DNA of 64,000 bases from assembly GCF_963678635.1 (NCBI RefSeq), contig NC_087064.1, positions 27,382,189 to 27,446,188 on the forward strand, read 5' to 3'. Every line of letters begins with the position of its first letter. Positions within the stretch are counted from its first letter, which is position 1. The position numbers were made by a program, and so were the translations under genes. Origin of the DNA: Symsagittifera roscoffensis. Taxonomy: Eukaryota; Xenacoelomorpha; Acoela; Convolutidae. This document shows, piece by piece, positions 20,377 to 28,748 of the stretch. A model generated the notes under the pieces. The model was not told where the DNA came from. It ran no database searches and saw only the letters and a list, made by a program, of their open reading frames with translations.

Positions 20377-21843
20377 TCATGAATTTATTTTCGCATCGCT
20401 GGTATGAAAATAGATCGCTGCAGAGTAGCTGATGAAGAGAGAATCCCAGCCGTCGATGAACTCCTTCTGCTGTTCTTCGGTTGCTGCTCTCGCGAAAAGG
20501 GACGGGACCACCAGGGAGCTGTTCATCCCCAGGGTCATTCTCCTCTCTGTTGGAAATTCTGGAATGCTTGCCGGCAGGACTTCCTTCTCCAATATCGCCT
20601 CTAGCTCCCTTTTCACCAGCTCGAAGCTTTTCTTCCACGCGGGAATTCTCAAAATCTCTTGTCCATTTGCTGTCAGGGGATTTAGGTTCCAGAACTTGGG
20701 ATAGGTTTCGATGGGGCCTTCGCGCTTGCCTCCCATCCTGCACTGCAGTTGTCCTCGAAAACTGTACACCACCAACTCCGGATCCTTCACCTTTCCGAAG
20801 AGCACCGTGTTGCTCATCTGTGCCCTTAGCACCTCCTGCTGACACCAATTAAGTGTCGTCCCATCTAGTACGCTTTTGAGGCTCACGTGGGTCACTGAGT
20901 GTTGATAAGCTTTCACCAGAGGATCTGGAAACGCGAACGTAACGGCCGGTCCATAGATACAGGTTACGACCTCCCCTAGCCCCCGGATCATCCCCATGGG
21001 GTCCGATCTCATGGCCAGGCATAGGTCCGTCAATAGAGGCATACCCCCATTCACTTTCCTCCACTCCTCTCTTGTCTTCGGGCTCTTTTCTTCACCAGTC
21101 AGGTGCCGGTTCTGCATCAGTAGGTACTGTATCAGCAGCGTCTTTAGCCCGGCAGCACACTTATACGAGTAGGTGTCAATACTCGAGTGTGTTTTTCCCA
21201 TCGACAGAGGCTCTCCGTATTTCATCAGTCGGTGAAATGACACCAGTTCCCCGTGGGTTAGAAGCACCAATGTCAAGTATCCGTCTATCCGGAGGGTGTC
21301 CACGGCCCGACTGAACATGTATGCTGGGCCCATATTAAACAGGTACCTTGGGTAAACCAGGTACAGTGCCAGCAACAGACTGATGGGCATATTCAATACT
21401 TCCTGTATGAAGGCTTTAAAGATGGTCTCTTTCGCGCTATACACTCCGGCCAGGAACTCCTTTCCCCAACAAGGACTCAAGAATTCAAGAATCTCGTGAT
21501 CCCTCCTCGTCCTCAGCTCACCCCTTGCGTGCTCCCTCCAGAATCCTCCAATCGTGACTTCGGTGGCTGCTGTGACGAACCTGCCAACCGTCATTTCCCT
21601 TTTCTCGGCCACTCCCAGCTGCTCCCCAAGAAAATCCCAGATCTGCTTCACCAGAAGCGGAGCATCTTCATAGGTCTTCTCCGTGGCGTTCTCCAGCCTT
21701 GGTGTCAGGAAAAGCCACCTGCCTCCCTCTTGTGTCAGTCGATACACCATCGACTCCAGCTGCTTCTCCGATGCGGCCATGTTCTTCCTCTCGTTGCTCG
21801 GCCCTCTAGATTTACTGGTGGAGCTTGTGATGGTCACCTCCAT
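20377..21843 (-). CDS. giant element accessory ORF, 488 aa, unknown
   Basis: The ATG at 21843 overlaps the end of the SGNH protein frame by 10 bp (ATGGAGGTGA), a tight coupling seen in compact viral or element genomes. The protein is long, intact and mostly helical with a hydrophobic middle ('MPISLLLALYLVYPRYLF' and 'YLTLVLLTHGELVSFH') that looks like buried helices more than membrane spans. There is no N-terminal signal peptide. I recognise no enzyme motif. A structural or nucleoprotein role is conceivable from size and composition only. It ends with TGA. Confidence 0.65.
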   Translation of the reverse strand: MEVTITSSTSKSRGPSNERKNMAASEKQLESMVYRLTQEGGRWLFLTPRLENATEKTYEDAPLLVKQIWDFLGEQLGVAEKREMTVGRFVTAATEVTIGGFWREHARGELRTRRDHEILEFLSPCWGKEFLAGVYSAKETIFKAFIQEVLNMPISLLLALYLVYPRYLFNMGPAYMFSRAVDTLRIDGYLTLVLLTHGELVSFHRLMKYGEPLSMGKTHSSIDTYSYKCAAGLKTLLIQYLLMQNRHLTGEEKSPKTREEWRKVNGGMPLLTDLCLAMRSDPMGMIRGLGEVVTCIYGPAVTFAFPDPLVKAYQHSVTHVSLKSVLDGTTLNWCQQEVLRAQMSNTVLFGKVKDPELVVYSFRGQLQCRMGGKREGPIETYPKFWNLNPLTANGQEILRIPAWKKSFELVKRELEAILEKEVLPASIPEFPTERRMTLGMNSSLVVPSLFARAATEEQQKEFIDGWDSLFISYSAAIYFHTSDAKINS

Positions 21844-22217
21844 GTTTCGAAACCACAGACTGGATGATCGTCCCCTATAATCGGACTGAGCTTGAGTTGC
21901 CTAGCGAAGTTAGATATCTCCAGCAAGAGGACCTCGTCCAATACGATGAGGATGCCGGCCAACTCGTGAAAGCCCCTCAACGCGTGGGACACATCCGCCC
22001 GCGCCGCCGCGAGTTCTGACCTACGAAGTCTCAAGTTCGTAGGTTCCAGTTCCCGATTGGGAGCTGCCATCAGAATACGCCATCCATTCCCTTCTGCTAT
22101 CAAGATCAAGATCGCATACACAAATTGCAGAGCGGGAGGCATGCTCGCGTAACTGGGGGACGTCGTGAACGCCACTTTTGTCTTGGAGCCAAATCGTGAG
22201 GCAACGTTCTCTGGTAC
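21834..22217 (-). pseudogene. C-terminal part of the SGNH protein, after an in-frame TAA
   Basis: This frame continues that of the 806 aa protein after the TAA at 22218-22220: 'VPENVASRFGSKTKV' follows the stop directly and completes the second SGNH-like domain ('TTSPSYASMPP', then 'IIGDDHPV' as a possible D-x-x-H-like end). The stop therefore looks like a recent nonsense change in a ~930 aa protein, or a read-through site. The frame ends at 21834, overlapping the next start. Confidence 0.6.
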
Positions 22218-24638
22218 TTAATTCATGGCTGCAAATAATGTCTGGATGGCTTCCCAGATCTTCTTCGGCGTAGGTTTATCACCCTTGAGCTGCTCAAGAA
22301 ACCCCGTCGCATGCAAGTGATCGTTCATCCCTGCAAACAGCAGTAGCTCAGGCTCGCAAGGCATCTCCGATTTTACTGCCACCACCAGGGTTAACATCTG
22401 GTTTAGCTCCGCTCCCGGCAATGAATATATCAGAGTTTCCGGCCAAAACAATTTGGGAGACGTCCCCTCAAAGTCCGATCCCGCCACGATGACCACCCTC
22501 GCTGCGGCTGGGTCTGCCCTGTCATAAACAGCTAAGGTTTTGGCCAGCTGCGTATTCCCGCAGGGTTTCCCGTATCTGGGGTCGTTGGCTAGTTTCGTAC
22601 CTTCATACGCGGCGTCTGGTAATTCCATCTCTCTCGGATCCATCAGCTTGTCCACCACCCTCAACTGTGCTGGAGTGGCCACCCTAATCCTGGCAATGCT
22701 GGTTCGGTGTTTGGGAGGCTCCACCACGAGTCCCGGACTCGCTAATGACTTGAAAGGTCTATAGTTAATAGGTCCCATCACCGATTTTGTGGGAATCCCA
22801 GTCAGATCCGCCGTCTCCGTCATTTTGGCTCTCGAGAAGTGTGTCTCGTGAGCCTTCAGCCAGTCCACGCACTGGAGTCTACCCAAGTCTTCGTGCGACA
22901 CCTGCTCAAGACCCAAAGCTTTCGCTAACTCTAGCCTGCATTCCAGGTCTTCCAAGTCCAGCTTCTTGACCTTCTCCACATATTTCGACCTGCTGGTCTC
23001 CGCTGGTCTCTCCGGCTTCTTCTTCTCCGCCACCACCACCGAGGATATTATCGATCCCTGGGGAGTTGATGACGTTGCCTCATCAGCCTCCATGGGCGCG
23101 GCGCCCGGCAACTTGGTTCGGCTGTTCCTCGAACTGTCTCTAGAATCGGCCATCGCACCCAAGCGACTGGACAAAGCCCTCGAGTTGAAGAAGGGTGGAT
23201 TTGGGGGTGGTCCGAATGTGACCTGTGCCGTCTCTAGCAACTCTGTCTCCAATGCGCTTATGTGCCTTTGGAAGACGTCATTCAACCACTCCACCCCTCT
23301 GGGCCTATCAAAGTGAATCCCATCCGAGGATGCATCGTCAGGGAAAGCAGATAGCTCCATTTGCTCGGCCACGTCCAACAACCCAACGGGGAGGAAACTT
23401 CTTCGGTTTATCTGCCTGATTATTTCGTTCAGGTTTCGCACTTTTGTGTTCATCTCCATTGCATGTTGGTCCGCTTTCATGTTGTAAGGGATGGTGCACA
23501 CCGTAAGAATAGCCGGATCCATTTGAATCCGCAATTCCTCAAGAATGCAGCTCATCTTGTCGTGCAGCCTCGTCACCTTCCTTGCTTCCCCCCTGGACAC
23601 GTCATTCGTCCCGACCATCAAAGTCACCGTGTATACTCTTGCCATACCTAGCATCTCAAGTGTCGCTAGCATCTGCGGCGTCGCGGCTCCAGCGAAGCTC
23701 AAGATCCCCGTTTGCCAATGGGACTGGTTCCGGGTCAGCACCCGCAACAAGCTGTCCCCTATGATCAGGTGGACCGCCCCCTCGGGCACACGTGGCTGCG
23801 TGAGGTATTCCACCCAAGCTGCGTCATGGAAGCAATCTCTCCTGTCTCTCTGCGCCGTGCTCCAGTCCATCCGATTGTGCCTGTGGTATCTATCTTCCGT
23901 ATTCTTTTTGTAACTCGAGATTACCACACTCCTGACAGGTTGCTCCCCCCACGTCGAGGGTAAGTCCACTCTTGCTGGACTCTCGCGATTCCTTAGTTGT
24001 AGCCGCTCGTGCAACTCTTTCAGTCGTGACGAGCTACCACTCACCTGACTACTACCCGGGGTCGAACTTGGCGTATATCCAGGCAGCGCGACGTCCATCA
24101 ACGGGCGTATTACTTGTGTCTCTAGACCACGCAGGGAGGACGCTGATTCAGACGGTATCCACACCTCCAACCCTTCGTTCATATGTTCTTGAGCAGCGCG
24201 ATCGAGGTTGAATCGTCCCTTCGACCTAGGAGCTTCATCCACCTCCATACGTGACTTTGGTCTTGATCCGGTCACCACCCGTTCTTTGGGCCTAGCCCCT
24301 TTCTGCATGTCGAGCTCGCGTTGTCGTTGCTGCATCCTTTCAAGCTCCGACTTCAGCTGCTCGCAATTCGCGGCATTCTCTCGTACCCTTTCTGCCTGTA
24401 GCTGTTCAGCTCTCATCATGTCCAGTTCCCTCCGCGCTTGATCCCTCTCAACTTTTGCCTGATCTCTCTCGAGCACCGCTTGATCCCGGTCAAGGTTCGC
24501 CTTGTTCCTCTCCCGCTGAGTCCTCTCAAGCTCTCTCTTCATGATACTGACGTCCGGATACGCTTCCCCCGTCTGCTGTGCTCTGGCCCGTGGATCTGAC
24601 TGATGGTCTGACCGGCAGTGGGAATTCCCCTGCACCAT
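22218..24638 (-). CDS. coiled-coil protein with tandem SGNH-hydrolase-like domains
   Basis: It starts at an ATG at 24638, overlapping the upstream 146 aa frame by 113 bp. Residues 33-115 form a strong coiled coil with heptad-like 'RDQAVLERDQAKVERDQAR'. Residues about 288-460 are an SGNH/GDSL hydrolase with all four blocks: GDS at 294-296 in 'LIIGDSLLRV', a Gly at 317, 'GTND' at 343-346, and 'SDGIHFD' with Asp439 and His442. The fold and catalytic residues look intact, so an esterase or deacetylase activity is plausible; the substrate is unknown. A second, less canonical copy begins near residue 715 ('VIVAGSDFEG', 'LPGAELNQM', 'LLLFAGMNDHL') and continues past the stop. Esterase domains are known in CR1-like LINEs and in giant rotifer terminons; in a Ty3-like element this is unusual. 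Confidence 0.75.
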   Translation of the reverse strand: MVQGNSHCRSDHQSDPRARAQQTGEAYPDVSIMKRELERTQRERNKANLDRDQAVLERDQAKVERDQARRELDMMRAEQLQAERVRENAANCEQLKSELERMQQRQRELDMQKGARPKERVVTGSRPKSRMEVDEAPRSKGRFNLDRAAQEHMNEGLEVWIPSESASSLRGLETQVIRPLMDVALPGYTPSSTPGSSQVSGSSSRLKELHERLQLRNRESPARVDLPSTWGEQPVRSVVISSYKKNTEDRYHRHNRMDWSTAQRDRRDCFHDAAWVEYLTQPRVPEGAVHLIIGDSLLRVLTRNQSHWQTGILSFAGAATPQMLATLEMLGMARVYTVTLMVGTNDVSRGEARKVTRLHDKMSCILEELRIQMDPAILTVCTIPYNMKADQHAMEMNTKVRNLNEIIRQINRRSFLPVGLLDVAEQMELSAFPDDASSDGIHFDRPRGVEWLNDVFQRHISALETELLETAQVTFGPPPNPPFFNSRALSSRLGAMADSRDSSRNSRTKLPGAAPMEADEATSSTPQGSIISSVVVAEKKKPERPAETSRSKYVEKVKKLDLEDLECRLELAKALGLEQVSHEDLGRLQCVDWLKAHETHFSRAKMTETADLTGIPTKSVMGPINYRPFKSLASPGLVVEPPKHRTSIARIRVATPAQLRVVDKLMDPREMELPDAAYEGTKLANDPRYGKPCGNTQLAKTLAVYDRADPAAARVVIVAGSDFEGTSPKLFWPETLIYSLPGAELNQMLTLVVAVKSEMPCEPELLLFAGMNDHLHATGFLEQLKGDKPTPKKIWEAIQTLFAAMN

Positions 24639-24966
24639 ACTCAGTATTATTACTCAAGCCAGGGTTCCTTGCCAAATCGAACCCCCTTATTGCTCCATCC
24701 ACGTTCCAAGACAGCCACCTGGTTTGCTCTTGATTAGATATTCCATCGGTGGTGTAGCCCACCATCAAAACTGCTTCTGTCGCAGACTCCCGGCACTCGC
24801 CCTCATCCTCCAACTGGAGGATGGCATTCAACATCACTGCCATTCTCTCATCCACTTGAGTATAATCCAGGTCCCTTAGACGTCTGTACAATTCGTCAAG
24901 TGTGGGTTTTTTCAAAGCCGATGGCATGGACTTCCAGAATCGATCTGCCATTTCCGTAATTTCCAA
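24526..24966 (-). CDS. giant element accessory ORF, ~141 aa, unknown
   Basis: The first accessory frame after the 430 bp gap. The open frame starts at a TTG; the first ATG is at 24951 ('MADRFWKSMPSALKKPTLDE'), giving 141 aa. The N-terminal half looks folded and helical ('LNAILQLEDEGECRESATEA'), and the tail that overlaps the SGNH frame is low-complexity. The overlap is in another frame, so translation of the SGNH protein could depend on frameshifting or reinitiation. No family recognised. Confidence 0.5.
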   Translation of the reverse strand: MEITEMADRFWKSMPSALKKPTLDELYRRLRDLDYTQVDERMAVMLNAILQLEDEGECRESATEAVLMVGYTTDGISNQEQTRWLSWNVDGAIRGFDLARNPGLSNNTEYGAGEFPLPVRPSVRSTGQSTADGGSVSGRQYHEERA

Positions 24967-25394
24967 GTGATCTTGAGTATTAGCAACTTGAGTATTAGCA
25001 ACTTGAGTTTACCTGAGCAACTTGAGCTTACTTGTTGAGTTGTCGTTCAACTTGTGTTCTCTTTCTTCAATTGAATACAGTTGAGTAGTCAATTTGACTT
25101 TACCAAATCAATCTGAAAATAACACCCCATTTTTAGACTAACAGGCTGTGTTCCTACCCTAAAAACCCCCCTTCACTACTATATTTAAAACCCTTTCCTT
25201 TCCGTCCTACTAAAATAGTTCAATTGGAAATCTTCTAAAAACATGCAGATTCATTTTATGTTTTAGCACCATCAATCATTTAAAATGTTAATTGTCATGC
25301 CAATCACCTCTAAAATTCTTTACCTGTTTTGTACCCCCACACCTAACTCGAGATTCTTCCCTCATGCCCAACTCGAGACCCCCGCGTACCCGAC
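24967..25394 (-). promoter_or_regulatory. non-coding gap between pol and accessory modules
   Basis: About 430 bp without a frame. On the element strand it has CTCAAGTTGCTAATA repeated next to the accessory start, with further CTCAAGTTG words, and a TATA-like TTTAAATATAG (complement of + 'ctatatttaaa' near 25,180-25,190). The position between two coding blocks on the same strand would suit an internal promoter or a splice site for a second transcript. This is inference only. Confidence 0.35.
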
Positions 25395-25970
25395 TCAGGC
25401 GATGCTCAAGTAGTATTTCTTGTGAAGATGCACCATTATCTCAGTTTCTGCGAAGACCACGTGTAGGATAGCGTACAATTCCCTTGGGCTCAATTTCCCC
25501 CTGTTTGGGTCATACACCGGCATTGAGACCTCCGTTATCCCTCTTTCAATCATGAAGTCTCGTAGTCTCGTTAGTGCCAACATCACGTGTTCAGGATCGA
25601 TCGTGTTCCTGTCATTGACCCTCGTCACTAGGAAGCACAGGTATTTGCCCGGGACTTGTGCTACTGATGGTGGAAGCGCGGCCATTCCTCCCAGTCCCGG
25701 TCTCTGTCTAAACAGAAACTCCACGTTCTGGTACTCTCTCTTGAAGTCAGCTTCCAGTCTTGATTTGAAACTCATATCCGCCGTGATACAGATTGCGCTA
25801 GTCCTGTCTGACAGAATGAAGTCACTATCCGTTATCAGGATATTTTCTGAGTATTCGTTTGGTATTTCAAACTTCGTTTTGAAATTCCGTCCTATGGTAG
25901 GCTCGGCCTCCTCCCCTTCCAGTTCCAGTCCGCACTTTTCTCTCAATTCTCTGAGTTTCTTTATCATCAA
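25395..25970 (-). CDS. macro-domain-like protein, C-terminal to integrase
   Basis: 191 codons, probably translated as a continuation of the integrase tail: the coding register switches +1 near 25,972 at CAAAAATTTG, where the upstream frame turns into nonsense. Residues 58-190 follow the macro-domain pattern of the OARD1/TARG1 type: 'AICITADMSFKSRLEADFK', then 'KYLCFLVTRVND', then 'ITEVSMPVYDPNRGKL', then 'ILHVVFAETEIMV'. Macro domains bind ADP-ribose and some remove it from proteins. The usual Gly-Cys-Gly-Leu-Asp-Arg loop is replaced by Asp-Pro-Asn-Arg-Gly-Lys, so the catalytic Asp of TARG1 is absent; binding may remain. Family assignment is by pattern reading. Confidence 0.6.
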   Translation of the reverse strand: MMIKKLRELREKCGLELEGEEAEPTIGRNFKTKFEIPNEYSENILITDSDFILSDRTSAICITADMSFKSRLEADFKREYQNVEFLFRQRPGLGGMAALPPSVAQVPGKYLCFLVTRVNDRNTIDPEHVMLALTRLRDFMIERGITEVSMPVYDPNRGKLSPRELYAILHVVFAETEIMVHLHKKYYLSIA

Positions 25971-26745
25971 ATTTTTGTTCTACCCCCACTCCCCGGACAA
26001 AAATATTTATCGACGTCCCCGTCGATGATGCTGGGTCTGAATTATCCGGCGGAATGTCGAGCGGGCTGTCTGTTGCCGTCCAGCCGATGTCAACTTGCTG
26101 TATGCTCTGTCCTTCCTCGCTTCCGTTCTTGACATCGCGCATCCATACTAATATCCTCAGGTTAGTATTCTCCCTCCTCTCTATCTCGCTCTGTTCTAAA
26201 TCCGTCTCCCGCTCCGGCGTCGAGTAGTCTTCCTGTGGGTAGTGTTCATTATCATCGATGATCTGCCATTCACCATCTGCCGCCAGCTCGCCCACACTTA
26301 TTAGTTCTTTGCTTAGGTCATCTGGCTGTATCTTGTCAATCAGGAAATCGTCCCCGTACCTGTTGTACCTCATGCCTGTGCGTTTGCGATTGCCACTCCT
26401 TGTCCCCGCTGGTATTGACAAGTCTGGTTCTGTCCACTTCGGCACCTCACCTTGCTCCGGATCGTTCCAATCTTCTTCCACAAAAGATTCCGCTTCAGAG
26501 TCCGCGTCTATTTTTTCATTGTCATCCAAACTCAAGTTCTCAATGCCATCATTTTTATCTCTGGTGCCTTTCTCGTTCACTTCACATGCTGGTTCCACCA
26601 GTAGGTACTCTAGTCCCTCCATGACCTTTGGTATACACCAGTCCTCTGGTGATGGTACATGAGGCTTCAGGTTCTCATAATGTGCTGCTCGCCCAGTACT
26701 CAAGCGGTAGAACCGTCCTTGTTGATGTACTTCGTTTATCATCAA
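25867..26745 (-). pseudogene. integrase C-terminal tail (GPY/F-like region plus acidic extension)
   Basis: It is in frame with the integrase, after a second TAG at 26755-26757 that replaces the Trp expected in 'KKWRGPF'. The start 'MMINEVHQQGRFYRLSTGR' matches the plus-strand family ('MITEVHQEGRFYRLSTGR' at 63294) and corresponds to the GPY/F module of Ty3 integrases. A long acidic linker follows, with 'RYNRYGDDFLIDKIQPD'. The last ~30 residues are the wrong register of the macro-domain start, so the functional frame shifts near 25,972. Confidence 0.65.
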
Positions 26746-26754
26746 TGGTCCTCT

Positions 26755-27009
26755 CTATTTCTTGAGTAGTTTCTTCGTTCCTTCGGGCGGTATCACATTC
26801 TGGAAAACCCACACATACTGGCCCACTTCATATGGCTTCGCCTGTAATATTTTTTCATCATATTTCTTGCGCTGTCTCATTTGTGCCTGCGCAGTGTTCC
26901 TCCTGCACAGCTCGTTTATTTCCTGCTGTCTCCTGATCGCCTCTTTCACGTAAGCTTGAGGCGACGTCCTCTTCCCTTCATACTCTGGATAAAAGAACGT
27001 CAGAGGCAT
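26755..27009 (-). pseudogene. integrase middle segment between two TAG codons
   Basis: 84 codons in the integrase frame: 'MPLTFFYPEYEGK', then 'AYVKEAIRRQQEINELCRRN' and 'KPYEVGQYVWVFQNVIPPEG', the normal Ty3 integrase region between the core and the GPY/F module. The flanking TAGs replace Glu (by comparison with related pol genes) and Trp, so they look like point changes. Confidence 0.7.
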
Positions 27010-27015
27010 CGCTCT

Positions 27016-27888
27016 CTATTTGCCTGTCAACATCACGAATGGACTGATTCCCGTCGTCGAGTGTTGAGTACTGTTGTATGCCCCTACGACTTGAGGCAGA
27101 TACTTGTCCCAGTCCGTCATGTATCTAGAGCAGTATACCCTCAGCATGTTCACCAACGTTCTATTCTGTCTTTCTACCAGCCCGTTGGTCTGAGGATGGT
27201 AAGTCGTCGAGTGTGCTTGAGCTATGTGTGACCTCTTCATTAATTCCTTAGTCAAGTCCCCCACAAAGGCTTTGCCGTTGTCTGACTGAAAAGTCATTGG
27301 ACAACCATACCTTGATATCCAATGGGTTATCAAGTGGTCACAAGTCTCCTCTGCTGAAGCTGTTTGACACGGCACCGCCTCTGCTAGCTTTGTGAAGTGA
27401 TCAATTATAACCAGTATCTGGTTATACCCTGACTCCGTCATACAGATCTTCTGATGGTCTATCTGCACCACTTCATTAAATTCCGAGCTTTCCACCGAGT
27501 TGAGTGGGAATTTCATCTTCCTTGGGTCTTTCACTTGCAAACATGCCAGGCATGCATTCACCCACCTCTCACAGGCTTTCCTCAATCCTGGCCAATCGAA
27601 CCTGTGAAGTATTCTTTGTTGCACTTTGTCTATCCCCTGGTGCCCCATTTGATCATGTGATCTGAACAGCACCTCTGTCTGATATAATTGTGGTAGTATG
27701 ATGAGGTTGTGCTTGTGTAGTATCTTGTCTTCTTCTTTTCTCTTGCATGCTACAACCCCATCAGCCGTGTGATAGAGTAACTCTTTCCTCTCTTTGTAGA
27801 ACTGGCTCAGGATCTTGTAGCTGTCTTCTTCAAGTTCCCCTTTCTCCTTGGACCCCGTTCGGATCCATTTAGAGAGATTGCTTGTCAT
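27016..27888 (-). CDS. Ty3/gypsy integrase: HHCC and DD35E core
   Basis: This inserts the cDNA into chromosomal DNA. The zinc-binding HHCC set is present (His78, His83, Cys113, Cys116 counted from the start of the open frame), as is the catalytic triad Asp144 ('VQIDHQKI'), Asp203 ('FQSDNGKAF') and Glu239 ('NGLVERQNRT'), with exactly 35 residues between the last two. The core is therefore complete. Upstream it is linked to RNase H through the acidic frame at 27912-28748; downstream the frame continues beyond a TAG at 27016-27018. Within pol, this is the expected place for a Ty3-type integrase. Confidence 0.85.
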   Translation of the reverse strand: MTSNLSKWIRTGSKEKGELEEDSYKILSQFYKERKELLYHTADGVVACKRKEEDKILHKHNLIILPQLYQTEVLFRSHDQMGHQGIDKVQQRILHRFDWPGLRKACERWVNACLACLQVKDPRKMKFPLNSVESSEFNEVVQIDHQKICMTESGYNQILVIIDHFTKLAEAVPCQTASAEETCDHLITHWISRYGCPMTFQSDNGKAFVGDLTKELMKRSHIAQAHSTTYHPQTNGLVERQNRTLVNMLRVYCSRYMTDWDKYLPQVVGAYNSTQHSTTGISPFVMLTGK

Positions 27889-27911
27889 CTTGTCATTCTT
27901 CTGGGCTCTTA

Positions 27912-28748
27912 TCAGGGCCTATATCTCGCTTTGACATGTTCCTTCAGCGCCATGATCTGCCCATTCATCTCCCCAGGGTTGTGGACGTCGTCATTCAGCT
28001 TCACGCATACTATCCTCCTTACCACCTTCATGTCGTCTTCCGGCACCAGATTTGTTCTCACATTTGAATTGCATGATAGCTCCCTGAATGGCTTCCTCGA
28101 AACTGCAATCCTTTCAAGTTCTTCACCACCTCGTATCTCCTGCACGTCCAAGTTGAAGGTTCCTGAGGACGGATCTGTTTGTAGTTCCCTGTCGTGGTGT
28201 CTAATCTTTTCTTCTGCCAATATCATGCAGAGACTATCTTGATTGTCACTGCTCGCTTCCGAGTCCTCATCCCACATTTCACACTCCCCGGACAAATTTT
28301 CTCCTTCAGTGTTTTCTTCTTCTGTGTTTTCTTCTTCTGTGGACGTGGACCGCTCCCCGGACTCTTGATCTGGTCCCAGGTATTCAGCTTCTTCCTTGAA
28401 TTCCACTCTCTTTCTCCTGACTCTAGTCTGTTCAAGTAATTCAGCTGGGATCTTTTCAACCAGTGACTGCACCACTTCCTTCCCATCAAGGTTAGTCACC
28501 TTCGAGGTATTTCTATCACTGGCTGTCCCGCTCTTTCGCAGTATTGTGACCTCAGGTTCCTCTTTACAGTTTTCTTGAATCACGGGCTTATCATCTGCTA
28601 GTCTCTCGAGTAACCCCTTTAAGTCTTCGTCTATTTGTGCTTCCCCCGTCTCTACCTGGTTGAGATCGTAGCCTTTTGCTTTGAGCGTCTCCCTCACGAT
28701 CTTTGACTTGAGCATTATTCCTATCGGTATCCCTTGGTTCTTTCTCAA
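27912..28748 (-). CDS. acidic linker between RNase H and integrase
   Basis: 278 codons in the +1 register relative to RT/RNase H. The shift lies at an A9 run (+28751-28762 region, complement), after which the upstream frame becomes low-complexity nonsense. The matching plus-strand element has the same kind of region at 61221-62201, with a shared Leu-Ser-Gly-Glu motif ('GENLSGECEMW'). The middle is strongly acidic with repeated Glu-Glu-Asn-Thr. No enzyme motif is seen. Its length (about 280 aa) is unusual for a Ty3 pol spacer. It ends 24 bp before the integrase frame. Confidence 0.55.
   Translation of the reverse strand: MRKNQGIPIGIMLKSKIVRETLKAKGYDLNQVETGEAQIDEDLKGLLERLADDKPVIQENCKEEPEVTILRKSGTASDRNTSKVTNLDGKEVVQSLVEKIPAELLEQTRVRRKRVEFKEEAEYLGPDQESGERSTSTEEENTEEENTEGENLSGECEMWDEDSEASSDNQDSLCMILAEEKIRHHDRELQTDPSSGTFNLDVQEIRGGEELERIAVSRKPFRELSCNSNVRTNLVPEDDMKVVRRIVCVKLNDDVHNPGEMNGQIMALKEHVKARYRP

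Noticed and set aside
16147-25000. Envelope gene among the accessory frames
   Set aside because: None of the frames has a signal peptide plus a C-terminal membrane anchor; the hydrophobic stretches of the 488 aa protein look like buried helices.
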